From Oceanobacillus jordanicus (GTDB lineage: Bacteria; Bacillota; Bacilli; Bacillales; Amphibacillaceae): a DNA stretch of 64,000 bases. How positions within the stretch are numbered: the first letter of the stretch is position 1; every line of letters starts with the position of its first letter. This document shows positions 1 through 8,743 of the stretch, piece by piece. Under the pieces are notes generated by a model that had not been told where the DNA came from, searched no databases, and was given only the letters and a program-made list of their open reading frames with translations. A program made the translations under genes and the position numbers. The stretch is from contig NZ_JAIFZM010000001.1 in the NCBI RefSeq assembly GCF_022095695.1, forward strand, positions 372,001-436,000, given 5' to 3'.

Positions 1-542
1 GGATTCAGATCGTCTCCAGTGGGCCAGATTCTGAGTGGGAACAAATTAAAAATGGTTACATCAAAATGATTATGTCAGCTAAAGAATATATATACATTCA
101 AACCCCCTATTTTATTCCTGATGACAGTTTGCGAGACGCCATACGAATTGCGACACTGTCAGGGGTGAAAGTAAGAATTATGATTCCGAATAAGCCTGAC
201 CATCCTTTTGTATACTGGGCAACCCTTTCCTACATTGGCGATTTATTAAATGCAGGAGCAGAGATTTATATTTATCAAAATGGCTTTCTGCATGCTAAAA
301 CCATTGTAGTAGATGGAAAAATAGCCTCTGTGGGAACGGCAAATATTGATGTTCGCAGTTTCCGTTTAAATTTTGAAGTAAATGCTTTTCTCTATGATAA
401 AGGGGTAACCGAAAGGCTAGTCGAGGCATTTAACAATGATATTGAACACTCTACACAAATGACGAAAAAGCTTTATGACCAGCGTTCTCTTGGGATTCGC
501 TTTAAAGAATCTATTTCACGACTATTATCGCCTGTTTTGTAA
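1..542 (+). CDS. cls: Cardiolipin synthase, C-terminal part (5' truncated by window edge)
   Basis: The reading frame is open from base 3 through the window edge, so the ATG at 66 is internal and the gene begins upstream. About 179 C-terminal residues remain. They contain the second phospholipase D motif (H-x-K-x4-D, seen as [11 protein letters not shown], followed by the downstream GTANIDVRS), which in this family forms the active site together with a first HKD copy lost here. The enzyme condenses phosphatidylglycerol into cardiolipin at the membrane. The end [15 protein letters not shown] is typical of Bacillus Cls proteins, which are about 480-500 residues. A short perfect hairpin follows the stop. 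Which of several cls paralogues this is cannot be told from the fragment. Confidence 0.93.
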   Translation, partial: IQIVSSGPDSEWEQIKNGYIKMIMSAKEYIYIQTPYFIPDDSLRDAIRIATLSGVKVRIMIPNKPDHPFVYWATLSYIGDLLNAGAEIYIYQNGFLHAKTIVVDGKIASVGTANIDVRSFRLNFEVNAFLYDKGVTERLVEAFNNDIEHSTQMTKKLYDQRSLGIRFKESISRLLSPVL

Positions 543-560
543 AATACTAAAGAGAGATGG

Positions 561-580
561 GGATGGGCTTTTGCCCATCC
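561..580 (+). terminator. Hairpin after cls (weak terminator)
   Basis: Perfect 8-bp GC-rich stem GGATGGGC / GCCCATCC with a TTTT loop, 19 bases after the cls stop. No uridine run follows, so termination is uncertain. Confidence 0.45.
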
Positions 581-669
581 AATGACTTGTGGTAATATAT
601 ATCAATACGTTTTAAAACAATTATTTTCTATACTTAAGTAAAATGAAAGAATATGAAGGAGGAAGTGCT

Positions 670-1191
670 GTGAATAGAAAGCCATGCTCTGAATCGCTAA
701 CAGTAAAGACATCCCATGTATTACCACCAGATACGAACACACATGGCACCCTATTTGGAGGAAAACTGATGGCCCATATTGATGATGTGGCCGCAATTGC
801 TGCTGTCAGGCATGCTAGGCAACTAGTTGTGACAGCTTCTACGGATTCAGTAGATTTCCTACAGCCTGTTAAGGAAGGCGACTCCATCTGTATGGAAGCC
901 TTTGTAACATGGACACATAATACGTCCATGGAGGTATTTGTGAAGGCTGTAACAGAGGATTTGCTGACTGGCAAAAGAAAAGTGTGTACCACTGCTTTTC
1001 TTACCTTTGTTGCGATTGATGAAGACGGGACTCCTATACCGGTTCCGCAAGTCTACCCTGTAACGGAACATGAAAAAAAGCTTCATGAAAATGGGGCTCT
1101 TCGTGCAGCCCATCGTAAAGAAAGAAGAAAACAATCCAAGGAGCTGGCGGAGGAATTCGGTACAAGTTTTCCTTGGAACAAAGAGAGATAA
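670..1191 (+). CDS. Acyl-CoA thioesterase, hotdog fold (YkhA family)
   Basis: A 173-residue single hotdog-domain thioesterase that hydrolyses acyl-CoA to free acid and CoA in the cytoplasm. The hallmark PDTNTHGTLFGGKLMAHID lies at about residues 19-37, and the DSVDFLQPV and EAFVTWTHNTSMEV segments match the brown-fat-type/YkhA group. An in-frame ATG at 643 exists, but the strong GAAGGAGG sits just before GTG 670 (7-base spacing), so GTG 670 is chosen. The tail is rich in Lys/Arg/Glu (HRKERRKQSKELAEEF). The gene stands alone between two terminator-like hairpins. Family call is confident; the preferred acyl chain cannot be read. Confidence 0.9.
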   Translation: MNRKPCSESLTVKTSHVLPPDTNTHGTLFGGKLMAHIDDVAAIAAVRHARQLVVTASTDSVDFLQPVKEGDSICMEAFVTWTHNTSMEVFVKAVTEDLLTGKRKVCTTAFLTFVAIDEDGTPIPVPQVYPVTEHEKKLHENGALRAAHRKERRKQSKELAEEFGTSFPWNKER

Positions 1192-1217
1192 GAAGCCTTT
1201 ATAACGGGGCTTCTTTT
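1191..1217 (+). terminator. Intrinsic terminator of the thioesterase gene
   Basis: Stem AGAAGCC / GGCTTCT overlapping the stop codon and followed by TTTT. Confidence 0.65.
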
Positions 1218-1301
1218 CGATTTGGTTGTCTGTAGGTTCGCATAGTCGAAAAAAGGGGTATATGAGCCCTAAGCAACCAACACAACAAGGAGGATAATCA
1301 C

Positions 1302-2729
1302 ATGGCATTATTAGAAAATATTATTGGTGATATAAACAATGTTCTATGGAGCTACATATTAATAGTTGTCTTAATCGGACTTGGTTTATGGTTTACCATT
1401 CGAACAGGTTTTGTCCAATTTCGTTATTTTCCAGAAATGATCCGGGTCCTTTTCGACAAGCGAACGTTAAGCGCGTCTGGTAAAAAGGGGACATCTGCAT
1501 TCCAAGCCTTTGCCATTAGTGCCGCATCACGTGTCGGAACAGGTAATATGGCAGGGGTTGCTACAGCAATTGCAGCAGGTGGTCCAGGAGCGGTATTTTG
1601 GATGTGGCTCATCGCACTTCTAGGAGCAGCTTCTGGGTTTGTAGAGAGTACGTTGGCACAGGTTTATAAAGTTCCGGAGAAAAATCAATATCGTGGCGGG
1701 CCAGCTTATTACATGGAAAAGGGATTAAAAAACCGTAAGCTAGCTATTGCTTTTGCCGTTATTATTACGATCACATACGGTCTTATTTTTAACTCGGTAC
1801 AATCCAACACGATTAGTTTAGCTTTTTCTGAACAATATGATTTGAATAAGGGTTTACTTGCAGGGATTTTATTCGTCTTTACCGCTATTGTCATATTTGG
1901 CGGAATTAAAAGCATTGCCAATGTGTCTCAAGTCATCGTACCAGTAATGGCTATACTCTATATTTTTATTTCTGTCTATATACTTCTAACTAACTTCACC
2001 GCAATACCTGATATGATTTCGATCATATTTACAAACGCATTTGGAATTCGAGAAGTAGCTGGTGGTGGATTTGGTGCTGCGATAATGATGGGAATTAAAA
2101 GAGGGCTATTTTCCAATGAGGCAGGTATGGGTAGTGTGCCCAACGCTGCTGCCACTGCAGAGGTAACACATCCGGCAAAGCAAGGGTTTATTCAAGCATT
2201 CGGAGTGTTTGTTGATACGATCCTTATTTGTAGTGCTACAGGATTCATTCTTATTACAGCAGGTGGTTATGAGGGGAAAGAAGATCTTGACGGGATTCAG
2301 CTAACCCAAGATGCTTTTGCTTTCCATATAGGTGATTGGGCAAGTACATTTATTGCCATCGCTATTCTGTTATTTGGTTACAGTTCTATTTTAGGGAATT
2401 ACTATTATGGCGAAAGCAATATTGCCTATATTAAAAACAGTCGTTTGGTGATGTTTCTTTACCGTGTAGCCGTATTGCTTATGGTAGTATTTGGAGCGGT
2501 CGCTGCATTTGATCTTGTTTGGTCTTTGGCTGATTTGGCCATGGCAGTAATGGCTCTTATTAACCTATATGCCATAACGCGGTTATTTAAGATTGCCAAC
2601 CGGGTATTACAGGATTATATAACACAACTTAAAGCCGGTAAGGATCCTGTCTTCTACCGAGATACACTTGAAGATGAAGACGGGATTGCTTTTTGGGGCA
2701 GAGATCAGAGCTCTGACAAAGAAAAATAA
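1302..2729 (+). CDS. Sodium:alanine/glycine symporter (AGCS family)
   Basis: A 475-residue integral membrane protein of the alanine/glycine:cation symporter family, importing a small neutral amino acid with Na+. The family signature is seen as GTGNMAGVATAIAAGGPGA at about residues 78-96, followed by FWMWLIALLGAASGFVEST and the later SNEAGMGSVPNAAATA. About ten hydrophobic helices are visible and the length is normal. The start has AAGGAGG eight bases upstream. The protein resembles Bacillus AlsT-type transporters (alanine, glycine or glutamine); the exact substrate is not readable. It is a single gene with its own terminator. Confidence 0.93.
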   Translation: MALLENIIGDINNVLWSYILIVVLIGLGLWFTIRTGFVQFRYFPEMIRVLFDKRTLSASGKKGTSAFQAFAISAASRVGTGNMAGVATAIAAGGPGAVFWMWLIALLGAASGFVESTLAQVYKVPEKNQYRGGPAYYMEKGLKNRKLAIAFAVIITITYGLIFNSVQSNTISLAFSEQYDLNKGLLAGILFVFTAIVIFGGIKSIANVSQVIVPVMAILYIFISVYILLTNFTAIPDMISIIFTNAFGIREVAGGGFGAAIMMGIKRGLFSNEAGMGSVPNAAATAEVTHPAKQGFIQAFGVFVDTILICSATGFILITAGGYEGKEDLDGIQLTQDAFAFHIGDWASTFIAIAILLFGYSSILGNYYYGESNIAYIKNSRLVMFLYRVAVLLMVVFGAVAAFDLVWSLADLAMAVMALINLYAITRLFKIANRVLQDYITQLKAGKDPVFYRDTLEDEDGIAFWGRDQSSDKEK

Positions 2730-2747
2730 AGTAAAAGCTTAGTAAAG

Positions 2748-2797
2748 AAAAAGCCGATCGTGATTCGAAACTATCATTCGAAGTCGATCGGCTTTTT
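2748..2797 (+). terminator. Intrinsic terminator of the AGCS symporter
   Basis: AAAAAGCCGATCG pairs perfectly with CGATCGGCTTTTT across a 24-base loop that itself contains ATTCGAA/TTCGAAT pairing; ends in a T run. Confidence 0.9.
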
Positions 2798-2827
2798 GTC
2801 TGTTTTGATGGTGTAAATACTGTGAAA

Positions 2828-2872
2828 TAACGACGTTCATTGCTTCCTAGCCAAAATTCTATACTTTCCTAA
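2828..2872 (-). repeat. Dispersed repeat family B, copy 1 (short form)
   Basis: Read on the minus strand this starts TTAGGAAAGTATAGAATTTT and continues with GGCTAGGAAGCAAT and ACGTCGTTA. The same head and GCTAGGAAGCAATAACGACG block recur at 22285, and the head recurs at 8781. Only the first about 45 bases of the family are present here. Confidence 0.65.
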
Positions 2873-2905
2873 CATATAAAAAAAGGGCGGCAAATGCCGT
2901 CCAGT

Positions 2906-3235
2906 TTACTCACATTCTGTATTCAATTCTTCTTCTGTAACATGATTGTCGGCCCAGCATTGAATCTCTTGTATCACTGGCTCAAGAGCCTTTCCTTTAT
3001 CTGAAAGAGAATACTCTATTCTAACAGGGAACTCTGAATAAATATTTCGCTTTACGATTCCTTCTTTTTCGAGCATTTTTAATCGATCAGAGAGTAATCG
3101 TCCGCTAATAGGTAAGTCAGATTCCATCTCCGAGAAACGCTTTGTCCCACCGAGCAAATCAGATAGTATTAAACCAACCCAGCGTGTGCTAAGAAGTCCC
3201 ATTGCCTTTTCAAAACGTGGACATAATTTCTCCAT
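2906..3235 (-). CDS. HxlR-family winged-helix transcriptional regulator
   Basis: A 109-residue MarR/HxlR-type DNA-binding protein. The sequence MEKLCPRFEKAMGLLSTRW, then LLGGTKRFSEMESDLPISGRLLSDRLKMLE and YSLSDKGKALEPV, is the standard HxlR layout of winged helix and wing. An N-terminal Cys is at residue 5; HypR-like members use such a Cys for redox sensing, but whether this one does is inference. Upstream in-frame starts exist (GTG, ATG), but the GAGG ribosome site is best spaced for the third, at 3235. It is divergent from the aminopeptidase, a common arrangement for an HxlR target. The target is unknown. Confidence 0.88.
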   Translation of the reverse strand: MEKLCPRFEKAMGLLSTRWVGLILSDLLGGTKRFSEMESDLPISGRLLSDRLKMLEKEGIVKRNIYSEFPVRIEYSLSDKGKALEPVIQEIQCWADNHVTEEELNTECE

Positions 3236-3457
3236 GATCATCACCTCACTCTACGACGATATGCTCTAAAGCTAATAAATCTACATTAATTACAAAAAGT
3301 AACTACCTTCTTATTATCATAACACAACTCTTATTGGCCGTAAATAGAGATAAGAATTGTGGATTATAGTCGTACTATTTGAAAAGTTATTTTGGTAATT
3401 TCTTTCGTTTTATGAAATAATAACGGTATACGAAATTTATTTATTGGAGGTAGAAGG

Positions 3458-4696
3458 ATGGTTAGTCAACAAACAAAAGAAAAGTATGCAGATTTAGCGC
3501 TTCGTAAAGGAGTTAATTTACAAAAAAACCAAGCGTTAATGATTAATGCACCATTAGAGGGAGCGGATTTCACTAAAATTGTTGTCCGTAAAGCCTATGA
3601 AATGGGTGCTAAAGATGTACATATTAATTGGGTTGATGATGAACTGACCTTGTTAAAATATGAAAATGCACCAGATGAAGTGATTGCGTCCTATCCAGAT
3701 TGGAAGGTCCAATTACATGACAGCTTTGCTGAGGATGGCGCAGCGGTATTAAATATCCGTTCTACAAATCCTGATTTGCTTAAAGATATTGATCCAACAA
3801 GAGTAGCAAAAGCAAATAAGGCTGTAGCACAGGCTATGAAAAATTTCCGCAAATATACAATGAACGACCGAATTGCTTGGTCTATTATCTCTATTCCAAC
3901 AGGTGATTGGGCGCAAAAAATCTTCCCTGACAAAACAAAAGAAGATGCAGTAGAGGCCCTTTGGGACGCTATTGTGAAGATTGTAAGAGTTGATCAGGAA
4001 GACCCAGCAGCAGCTTGGGATGCCCACAATGAGACATTGAGAACAGCGCGGGAGATTTTAAATAAAAAGGATTATAAAAAACTTTTATTTAGAGCGCCTG
4101 GAACTGACTTAGAAATGGAACTTCCAGAAGGACATATTTGGAAAGGTGGGTCTGCTGTAACAGAGGGCGGAACTACGTTCAACCCGAATATGCCAACAGA
4201 AGAAGTATTCTCTATGCCACATAAGTATGGGGTTAATGGTACAGTTTCTAGCACGAAGCCATTGAATTATGGTGGTAGCCTAATTGATAATTTTAGCCTG
4301 ACATTAAAAGATGGAAAAGTTGTCGACTTTAAAGCAGAGCAAGGGGAAGACACACTGAAGCATTTACTTGATACAGATGAAGGGGCAACACGTTTTGGTG
4401 AGATTGCGTTAGTACCACATGAATCACCAGTTTCCCAGTCTGGGTTAATTTTTTATAATACGCTATTTGATGAAAATGCGTCTGTTCACATTGCGTTAGG
4501 TAAAGCCTATCCAACAAACTTGAAGGGTGGCTCTGCAATGGATGAGGAGCAATTGGATAAGCATGGCGTAAACGATAGCCTTACACATGTTGACTTTATG
4601 ATCGGCTCAGAGCAACTTGATATTGACGGTGTCCTTGCAGATGGAACTACAGAAGCCGTGTTCCGTAATGGTACATGGGCATTGAATGTAAAATAG
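3458..4696 (+). CDS. Aminopeptidase, M29 family (AmpS/PepS)
   Basis: A 412-residue cytosolic metallo-aminopeptidase removing N-terminal residues from peptides. Members bind two divalent metals through Glu, His and Asp residues. Here the characteristic pieces are NMPTEEVFSMPHKYGVNG (about residues 246-263), EIALVPHESPVS, and IALGKAYPTNLKGG near 350, with HVDFMIGSEQLDIDG at the C-terminus. The start has TTGGAGG at ideal spacing. It is monocistronic, divergent from the HxlR gene and convergent to recQ through a shared terminator. The name (AmpS, PepS or aminopeptidase T) varies between genomes; the family is certain. Confidence 0.95.
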   Translation: MVSQQTKEKYADLALRKGVNLQKNQALMINAPLEGADFTKIVVRKAYEMGAKDVHINWVDDELTLLKYENAPDEVIASYPDWKVQLHDSFAEDGAAVLNIRSTNPDLLKDIDPTRVAKANKAVAQAMKNFRKYTMNDRIAWSIISIPTGDWAQKIFPDKTKEDAVEALWDAIVKIVRVDQEDPAAAWDAHNETLRTAREILNKKDYKKLLFRAPGTDLEMELPEGHIWKGGSAVTEGGTTFNPNMPTEEVFSMPHKYGVNGTVSSTKPLNYGGSLIDNFSLTLKDGKVVDFKAEQGEDTLKHLLDTDEGATRFGEIALVPHESPVSQSGLIFYNTLFDENASVHIALGKAYPTNLKGGSAMDEEQLDKHGVNDSLTHVDFMIGSEQLDIDGVLADGTTEAVFRNGTWALNVK

Positions 4697-4860
4697 TAAA
4701 CAAAAGCGCAAACGCCCGTATTAAGGAACGCCGACTAAGTTCGCCTCGTCCTGAGGGAACGTCGGCATGACCCGCAGCCTCCGGGCCCACGTAGCGGCTG
4801 GAGCGAGAAGTCGCCTAGTTTCTGGGTGCTGGAGCTGGACGTGGCTATTCCTGTTAATGA
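4697..4860 (+). repeat. GC-rich dispersed repeat family C, copy 1
   Basis: Directly after the pepS stop, ACAAAAGCGCAAACG is followed by a GC-rich block: CCGACTAAG, CGTCCTGAGGGAACG, CGGCATGACCCG, CTCCGGGCCCACGTA. The same modules in the same order occur at 61154-61250, with ACAAAAGCG also following the stop codons at 53744 and 60969. Base composition is far richer in GC than the flanks and there is no coding sense. Confidence 0.65.
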
Positions 4861-4904
4861 ACGGCAATGAGAACAAGATCTTATGCTTTCCTATTTCAAT
4901 TTAA

Positions 4905-4944
4905 AAAGAGGCCATACTTCGTTAATTCGAAGTATGGCCTCTTT
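4905..4944. terminator. Bidirectional terminator between pepS and recQ
   Basis: Perfect 17-bp stem: AAAGAGGCCATACTTCG / CGAAGTATGGCCTCTTT with loop TTAATT, A-run on the left and T-rich on the right. It serves both converging genes. Confidence 0.92.
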
Positions 4945-4953
4945 CTCTTAGGA

Positions 4954-7089
4954 TTACATCTTGTCATTCTTTACAAGGGCTGCTTTGATTTTGGTATAGT
5001 CGAAGCTATCGCCGAGCGTTTCTTTTATTTCTTTAAGTTTAGGTTCTTCTAATTGCTGGTGTACTGCAAGGACTTTTGCCTCTTCCTCTTCATTGAAAAA
5101 TATTTGCCATAAGAGGGGATGTCCATCTTTGTAAGCTTTAAATAAATGGCTTTCTACAGTTTGCTTAGAAAGGTCTCGCATCGCGGCAATATCTTTTATA
5201 GACTTGCCAGATTGGAACAATTTATAACTAACAAGGTGACTAGGACCTTCCTCACTCTCTTTGCGTGGCTTTGCTCGAGGTGTGTCCGAAATGCGTACCC
5301 GTTCTGTTACATCTTGATTACCTTGGCGCCATTCCTGAATAACTTGGAGAAAAGTTTCTCCATATTGCTCGTATTTTTTCTCGCCAATTCCTTTAATGGT
5401 TAGCATATCTTCTTTCGTAACAGGGAAGTAACGACTTAGTTCCTTCAGTGTAGCATCAGAAAAGAGGACATATGGTGGAACGTTCTTTTCATCCGCTAAT
5501 TCTTTCCGTCTTGCTCGTAACGCTGTAAATAAATCTTCATGATAGTCTGTCTCCTCAGATTGAGGAATAGGTGCAGTAAACATCCATACTTGTCGTTTAC
5601 CTTTCAATACATCAACGGATTGCTGATTAAGTTTTAACACCGGAAATTTCCCTTCTTCTGTAGCAAGCAGTTGCTCTGCAATCAAAAAGTGGATCCACTC
5701 GGTCAGTTCTTTTTCAGTATAAGAAGAAAGGATGCCATAAGTTGAGATCGAGGTAAGCTGAAACTGGCTTATCTTTTTATCCTTGGATCCCTTTAACACT
5801 TTGGCGGTCATTCCTACACCAAATCGTTCTCCCATCCGTTTGACACAAGAAAGAATCTTTTGGGCTTCCTCCGTAATATCACTTTTCTCTTGGCGCTCTA
5901 GACAATTACTACAGCGACCACATCCCTCTCGTGAAGGCATATCGGAAAAGTAGTCTAATATAAAGTTAGTCAGACAACTATGCGTGTGACAATAATTGAT
6001 CATTGCCTGTAGCTTTCTGTATTCACCTTGCTTTGCTGCTTCTTCCATTTGCGACTGCTCAATTAGGAATTTCTGCAATTGAATGTCTTGAGGGGAGAAG
6101 AGTAGGATGCAATCACTCATCTCCCCATCCCGTCCAGCTCTTCCTGCCTCTTGATAGTAGGATTCTATATTCATAGGCATGGCATAGTGAATAACATAAC
6201 GGACATTTGACTTATCAATACCCATCCCAAAGGCATTTGTCGCTATCATGACCGTTGTTTCATCATGAATAAAAGCAGCCTGGGCTTGTTTCCGTTCTGT
6301 CTCACTTAACCCAGCATGATATTTTGATACCGAAACGCCTCGTTTGGTCAATTGCTCATGTAAGGCGTCTGCTTGTTTTCGAGTTGCCGTATAAATAATA
6401 CCAGATTCGTCCTCATGTTTTTGAATAAACGAACGTATATAAGTAGGCTTGTCCTTTCCTTTTATAAGATGGAAGTTCAGGTTTGCGCGTTCAAAACCTG
6501 TATTTATAACATGATCCATCTGCAGCATTTGCTGAATGTCCTTAATCACTTCTCCCGTTGCTGTGGCGGTTAGGGCGATCAAGACAGGGACGGACTGTAA
6601 CTTCCTTAGGTTAGGTACAATCGAACGATAGCTTGGCCTGAAGTCGTGCCCCCACTGAGAGATACAGTGTGCCTCATCAAAGGCAATAAGGGACAACGGA
6701 ATACGTCGTATTACATTGATGAAAAAGGATGATTCAAAGCGTTCTGGAGCTACGTAAACAAATTTGTAACGTTTTGCAGCAATATCCTGCATGCGTTGCT
6801 GTTGTTCTTCAGTGGTTAACGAGCTATTTATATATGTAGCAGGGATCCCTAATGATTGGAGGGCATCTACCTGGTCCTTCATTAATGAGATTAATGGGGA
6901 AATAATAATGGCTGTGCCATCGAGAACCATTCCGGGAACCTGGTAACAAAGGGATTTCCCGCCGCCGGTAGGCATGACAGCCAGGGTATTGCGTTGCTGC
7001 AAGACATGTTGGATCGTTTCCTTTTGCCCAGGGCGAAAAGATTCATAACCAAAATAAGACTGCAGAATTTCTTGTTCTTTTGCCATCAT
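4954..7089 (-). CDS. recQ: ATP-dependent DNA helicase RecQ
   Basis: A 711-residue 3'-5' superfamily 2 helicase used in recombination and fork repair. Domains in order: Walker A MPTGGGKSLCYQ (about 39-50), the DEAH box with FDEAHCISQWGHDFRPSYR (about 135-153), motif VI YYQEAGRAGRDGE (about 325), a zinc-binding segment with CGRCSNCLE (about 410-418), the RQC region, an HRDC domain (about 515-590, with LTIKGIGEKKYEQYGE) and a C-terminal HTH_40-type region (about 625-711, KSIKDIAAMRDLSKQTVESHL). The extra C-terminal HTH is usual in Bacillus RecQ. The start has GAGGAGG six bases ahead of ATG 7089. It is a single gene on this strand. Confidence 0.97.
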   Translation of the reverse strand: MMAKEQEILQSYFGYESFRPGQKETIQHVLQQRNTLAVMPTGGGKSLCYQVPGMVLDGTAIIISPLISLMKDQVDALQSLGIPATYINSSLTTEEQQQRMQDIAAKRYKFVYVAPERFESSFFINVIRRIPLSLIAFDEAHCISQWGHDFRPSYRSIVPNLRKLQSVPVLIALTATATGEVIKDIQQMLQMDHVINTGFERANLNFHLIKGKDKPTYIRSFIQKHEDESGIIYTATRKQADALHEQLTKRGVSVSKYHAGLSETERKQAQAAFIHDETTVMIATNAFGMGIDKSNVRYVIHYAMPMNIESYYQEAGRAGRDGEMSDCILLFSPQDIQLQKFLIEQSQMEEAAKQGEYRKLQAMINYCHTHSCLTNFILDYFSDMPSREGCGRCSNCLERQEKSDITEEAQKILSCVKRMGERFGVGMTAKVLKGSKDKKISQFQLTSISTYGILSSYTEKELTEWIHFLIAEQLLATEEGKFPVLKLNQQSVDVLKGKRQVWMFTAPIPQSEETDYHEDLFTALRARRKELADEKNVPPYVLFSDATLKELSRYFPVTKEDMLTIKGIGEKKYEQYGETFLQVIQEWRQGNQDVTERVRISDTPRAKPRKESEEGPSHLVSYKLFQSGKSIKDIAAMRDLSKQTVESHLFKAYKDGHPLLWQIFFNEEEEAKVLAVHQQLEEPKLKEIKETLGDSFDYTKIKAALVKNDKM

Positions 7090-7144
7090 AACGCTCCTCC
7101 TCTAAAAATATCCTATCACATATTCGTGAATAAAGAAGTATGTT

Positions 7145-7301
7145 TTGCCCCGGTGGAACCGTCCGTAAGACTCCCACTTCAAAACATGAGGTGAAACAGT
7201 TAGTTTTTAGTGGGAGTAAACGGACGTTAACACCCAGATTGGTTCAACCAAAAATCAGTGGGGGATATTAAAAACCCCCACTGATTGAAGTTTCACTTTA
7301 T
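7145..7301 (+). repeat. Structured dispersed repeat family A, copy 1 (full length)
   Basis: About 157 bases between recQ and brnQ. Hairpin 1 pairs CGTCCGT with ACGGACG outside and CTCCCACT with AGTGGGAG inside. Hairpin 2 pairs AATCAGTGGGGG with CCCCCACTGATT. The end is GAAGTTTCACTTTAT. Other copies are at 24243, 25356, 39471 (minus) and 42953 (minus). The left end has diverged here (TTGCCCCGG for TTATCCCGG). Confidence 0.85.
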
Positions 7302-7375
7302 CGGAATATGGGGATTGCTGCTCGTTCGCTAAATTGAAAAAAAGGGTGTTCCACATAATCAAACAGCCTTGTGCT

Positions 7376-8662
7376 TTAGCGCTTTTGTTCTTTTATTTGT
7401 GTGATTATCAAACCTAAGAATACACCAAAAATCGCAGGTAGGATCCAGCCCAGTCCAATACCGAAAAAAGGCAGGTTTGCAACATATGGGTTTGCCCAGG
7501 TTAGCGGTACACCAAACTCCTTTAAGCCATCGTAAAGACTTATAAAGGCTGTAAAAAGAATGGCGAAACGATATACATAAGGAGAACCGTGAAACATCTG
7601 ATTTAAGAAAGTAAGGATAATCAAGACAATGGCAATCGGGTAGATGAATACCAACACTGGGACGGAAAAACTTAAAATAGTGTTCAACCCTTGGTTGGCG
7701 ATAATATAACTAACCATCGTTACAATCAATACTAGCCATTTGTATGGAATGGGCGTTACCTTGGAAAAAAACTGCCCACATGCAACGACTAGCCCTATTG
7801 AAGTAGTAAAACAGGCTAGGGTGACAATAATACCTAAAAGAATAACACCATATTCTCCAAAAATGGTGTCAGCAGCAAAAGAAAGGATATCTCCTCCGTT
7901 ATCAAAAGAGCCATGTTGGCCCATCTTCGCGCCTATCCAGCCAATTGACCCGTATACTGCGATTAAGCCAATTCCTGTCACCAAACCAGACTTCAAGGTT
8001 TCCTTTACAATGGCCCGACTACTATGGATCCCTCTTTCCCTGTAAGCATTAACGACAATGATACCAAACGCAAGTGCTGCGATAGCATCCATGGTAAGAT
8101 AGCCTTCTACAAAGCCATTAAAAAAGGGATTGCTTTTGTAATTACCGCTAGGTTCACCAAGTGGCTCTTTTAATAGAAAGAACCCACCAACTATGAGGGC
8201 AGTAATAACCAACAGTAACAGTGGTGTCAGGTATTTGCCAATCTGATTTACCACCTTCGAAGGGTTAAGACTAAATATAAATACGAGTATAAAAAAGAAA
8301 GTTGTAAAGATTAAGAGTGAAAGGGACCCAGTCTTAAATGGCTCGATAGACATTTCATAGCCTACGGTTGCAGCACGAGGGATACCAAAAAATGGCCCAA
8401 TTGCTAAATAAACTACAGATGTAAAGATCAAACCAAATAAGGGGTGCACCTTGTCTGCAAGTTCCCTTGCATCATTTTTAACATAGGATATGGCGGTCAC
8501 AGCAAGAAGGGGAAGCCCAACCCCAGTGATAACAAATCCGCTAATTGCGGTAAAATAAGATGTGCCAGCTTCTATTCCGAGAACAGGAGGATAAATTAAA
8601 TTTCCCGCACCAAAAAATAAAGCAAATAACATAAAACCGATGATAATATTATCCTTATTCAT
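7376..8662 (-). CDS. brnQ: Branched-chain amino acid carrier BrnQ (LIVCS family)
   Basis: A 428-residue, about 12-helix Na+/H+-coupled importer of leucine, isoleucine and valine. The N-terminus FMLFALFFGAGNLIYPPVLG is diagnostic of the family, as are GFVEGYLTMDAIAALAFGIIV (about 195-215) and the GIPRAATVGYEM segment. Length is normal. The ATG lies behind CAAGGAG (minus strand). It is monocistronic, with a roughly 60-nt hairpin-rich leader upstream but no T-box. There is a plausible link to the branched-chain acyl-CoA genes at 50-61 kb, but they are not adjacent. Confidence 0.95.
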   Translation of the reverse strand: MNKDNIIIGFMLFALFFGAGNLIYPPVLGIEAGTSYFTAISGFVITGVGLPLLAVTAISYVKNDARELADKVHPLFGLIFTSVVYLAIGPFFGIPRAATVGYEMSIEPFKTGSLSLLIFTTFFFILVFIFSLNPSKVVNQIGKYLTPLLLLVITALIVGGFFLLKEPLGEPSGNYKSNPFFNGFVEGYLTMDAIAALAFGIIVVNAYRERGIHSSRAIVKETLKSGLVTGIGLIAVYGSIGWIGAKMGQHGSFDNGGDILSFAADTIFGEYGVILLGIIVTLACFTTSIGLVVACGQFFSKVTPIPYKWLVLIVTMVSYIIANQGLNTILSFSVPVLVFIYPIAIVLIILTFLNQMFHGSPYVYRFAILFTAFISLYDGLKEFGVPLTWANPYVANLPFFGIGLGWILPAIFGVFLGLIITQIKEQKR

Positions 8663-8694
8663 TAAAAATAACTCCTTGGGAGAAAAATAGGTTG

Positions 8695-8743
8695 TGCCCT
8701 GTCCTCTAGAGAATGGAAAGGTCGAACCTCTGAGAAAAGGGCA
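8695..8743 (-). promoter_or_regulatory. Hairpin in the brnQ 5' leader
   Basis: On the minus strand TGCCCT (8743-8738) pairs with AGGGCA (8700-8695), enclosing smaller possible stems such as AGGT/ACCT around TCG. It ends about 30 nt before the brnQ start. It matches no riboswitch class I recognise; a role in brnQ control is a guess. Confidence 0.3.

Noticed and set aside
7145-7180. CGGTGGAACCGTCC looks like the T-box sequence (AGGGTGGNACCGCG)
   Set aside because: The other family A copies read CGGTGCAACCGTCC at the same place, there is no specifier stem-loop, and the element lies downstream of both neighbouring genes, so the match is fortuitous.
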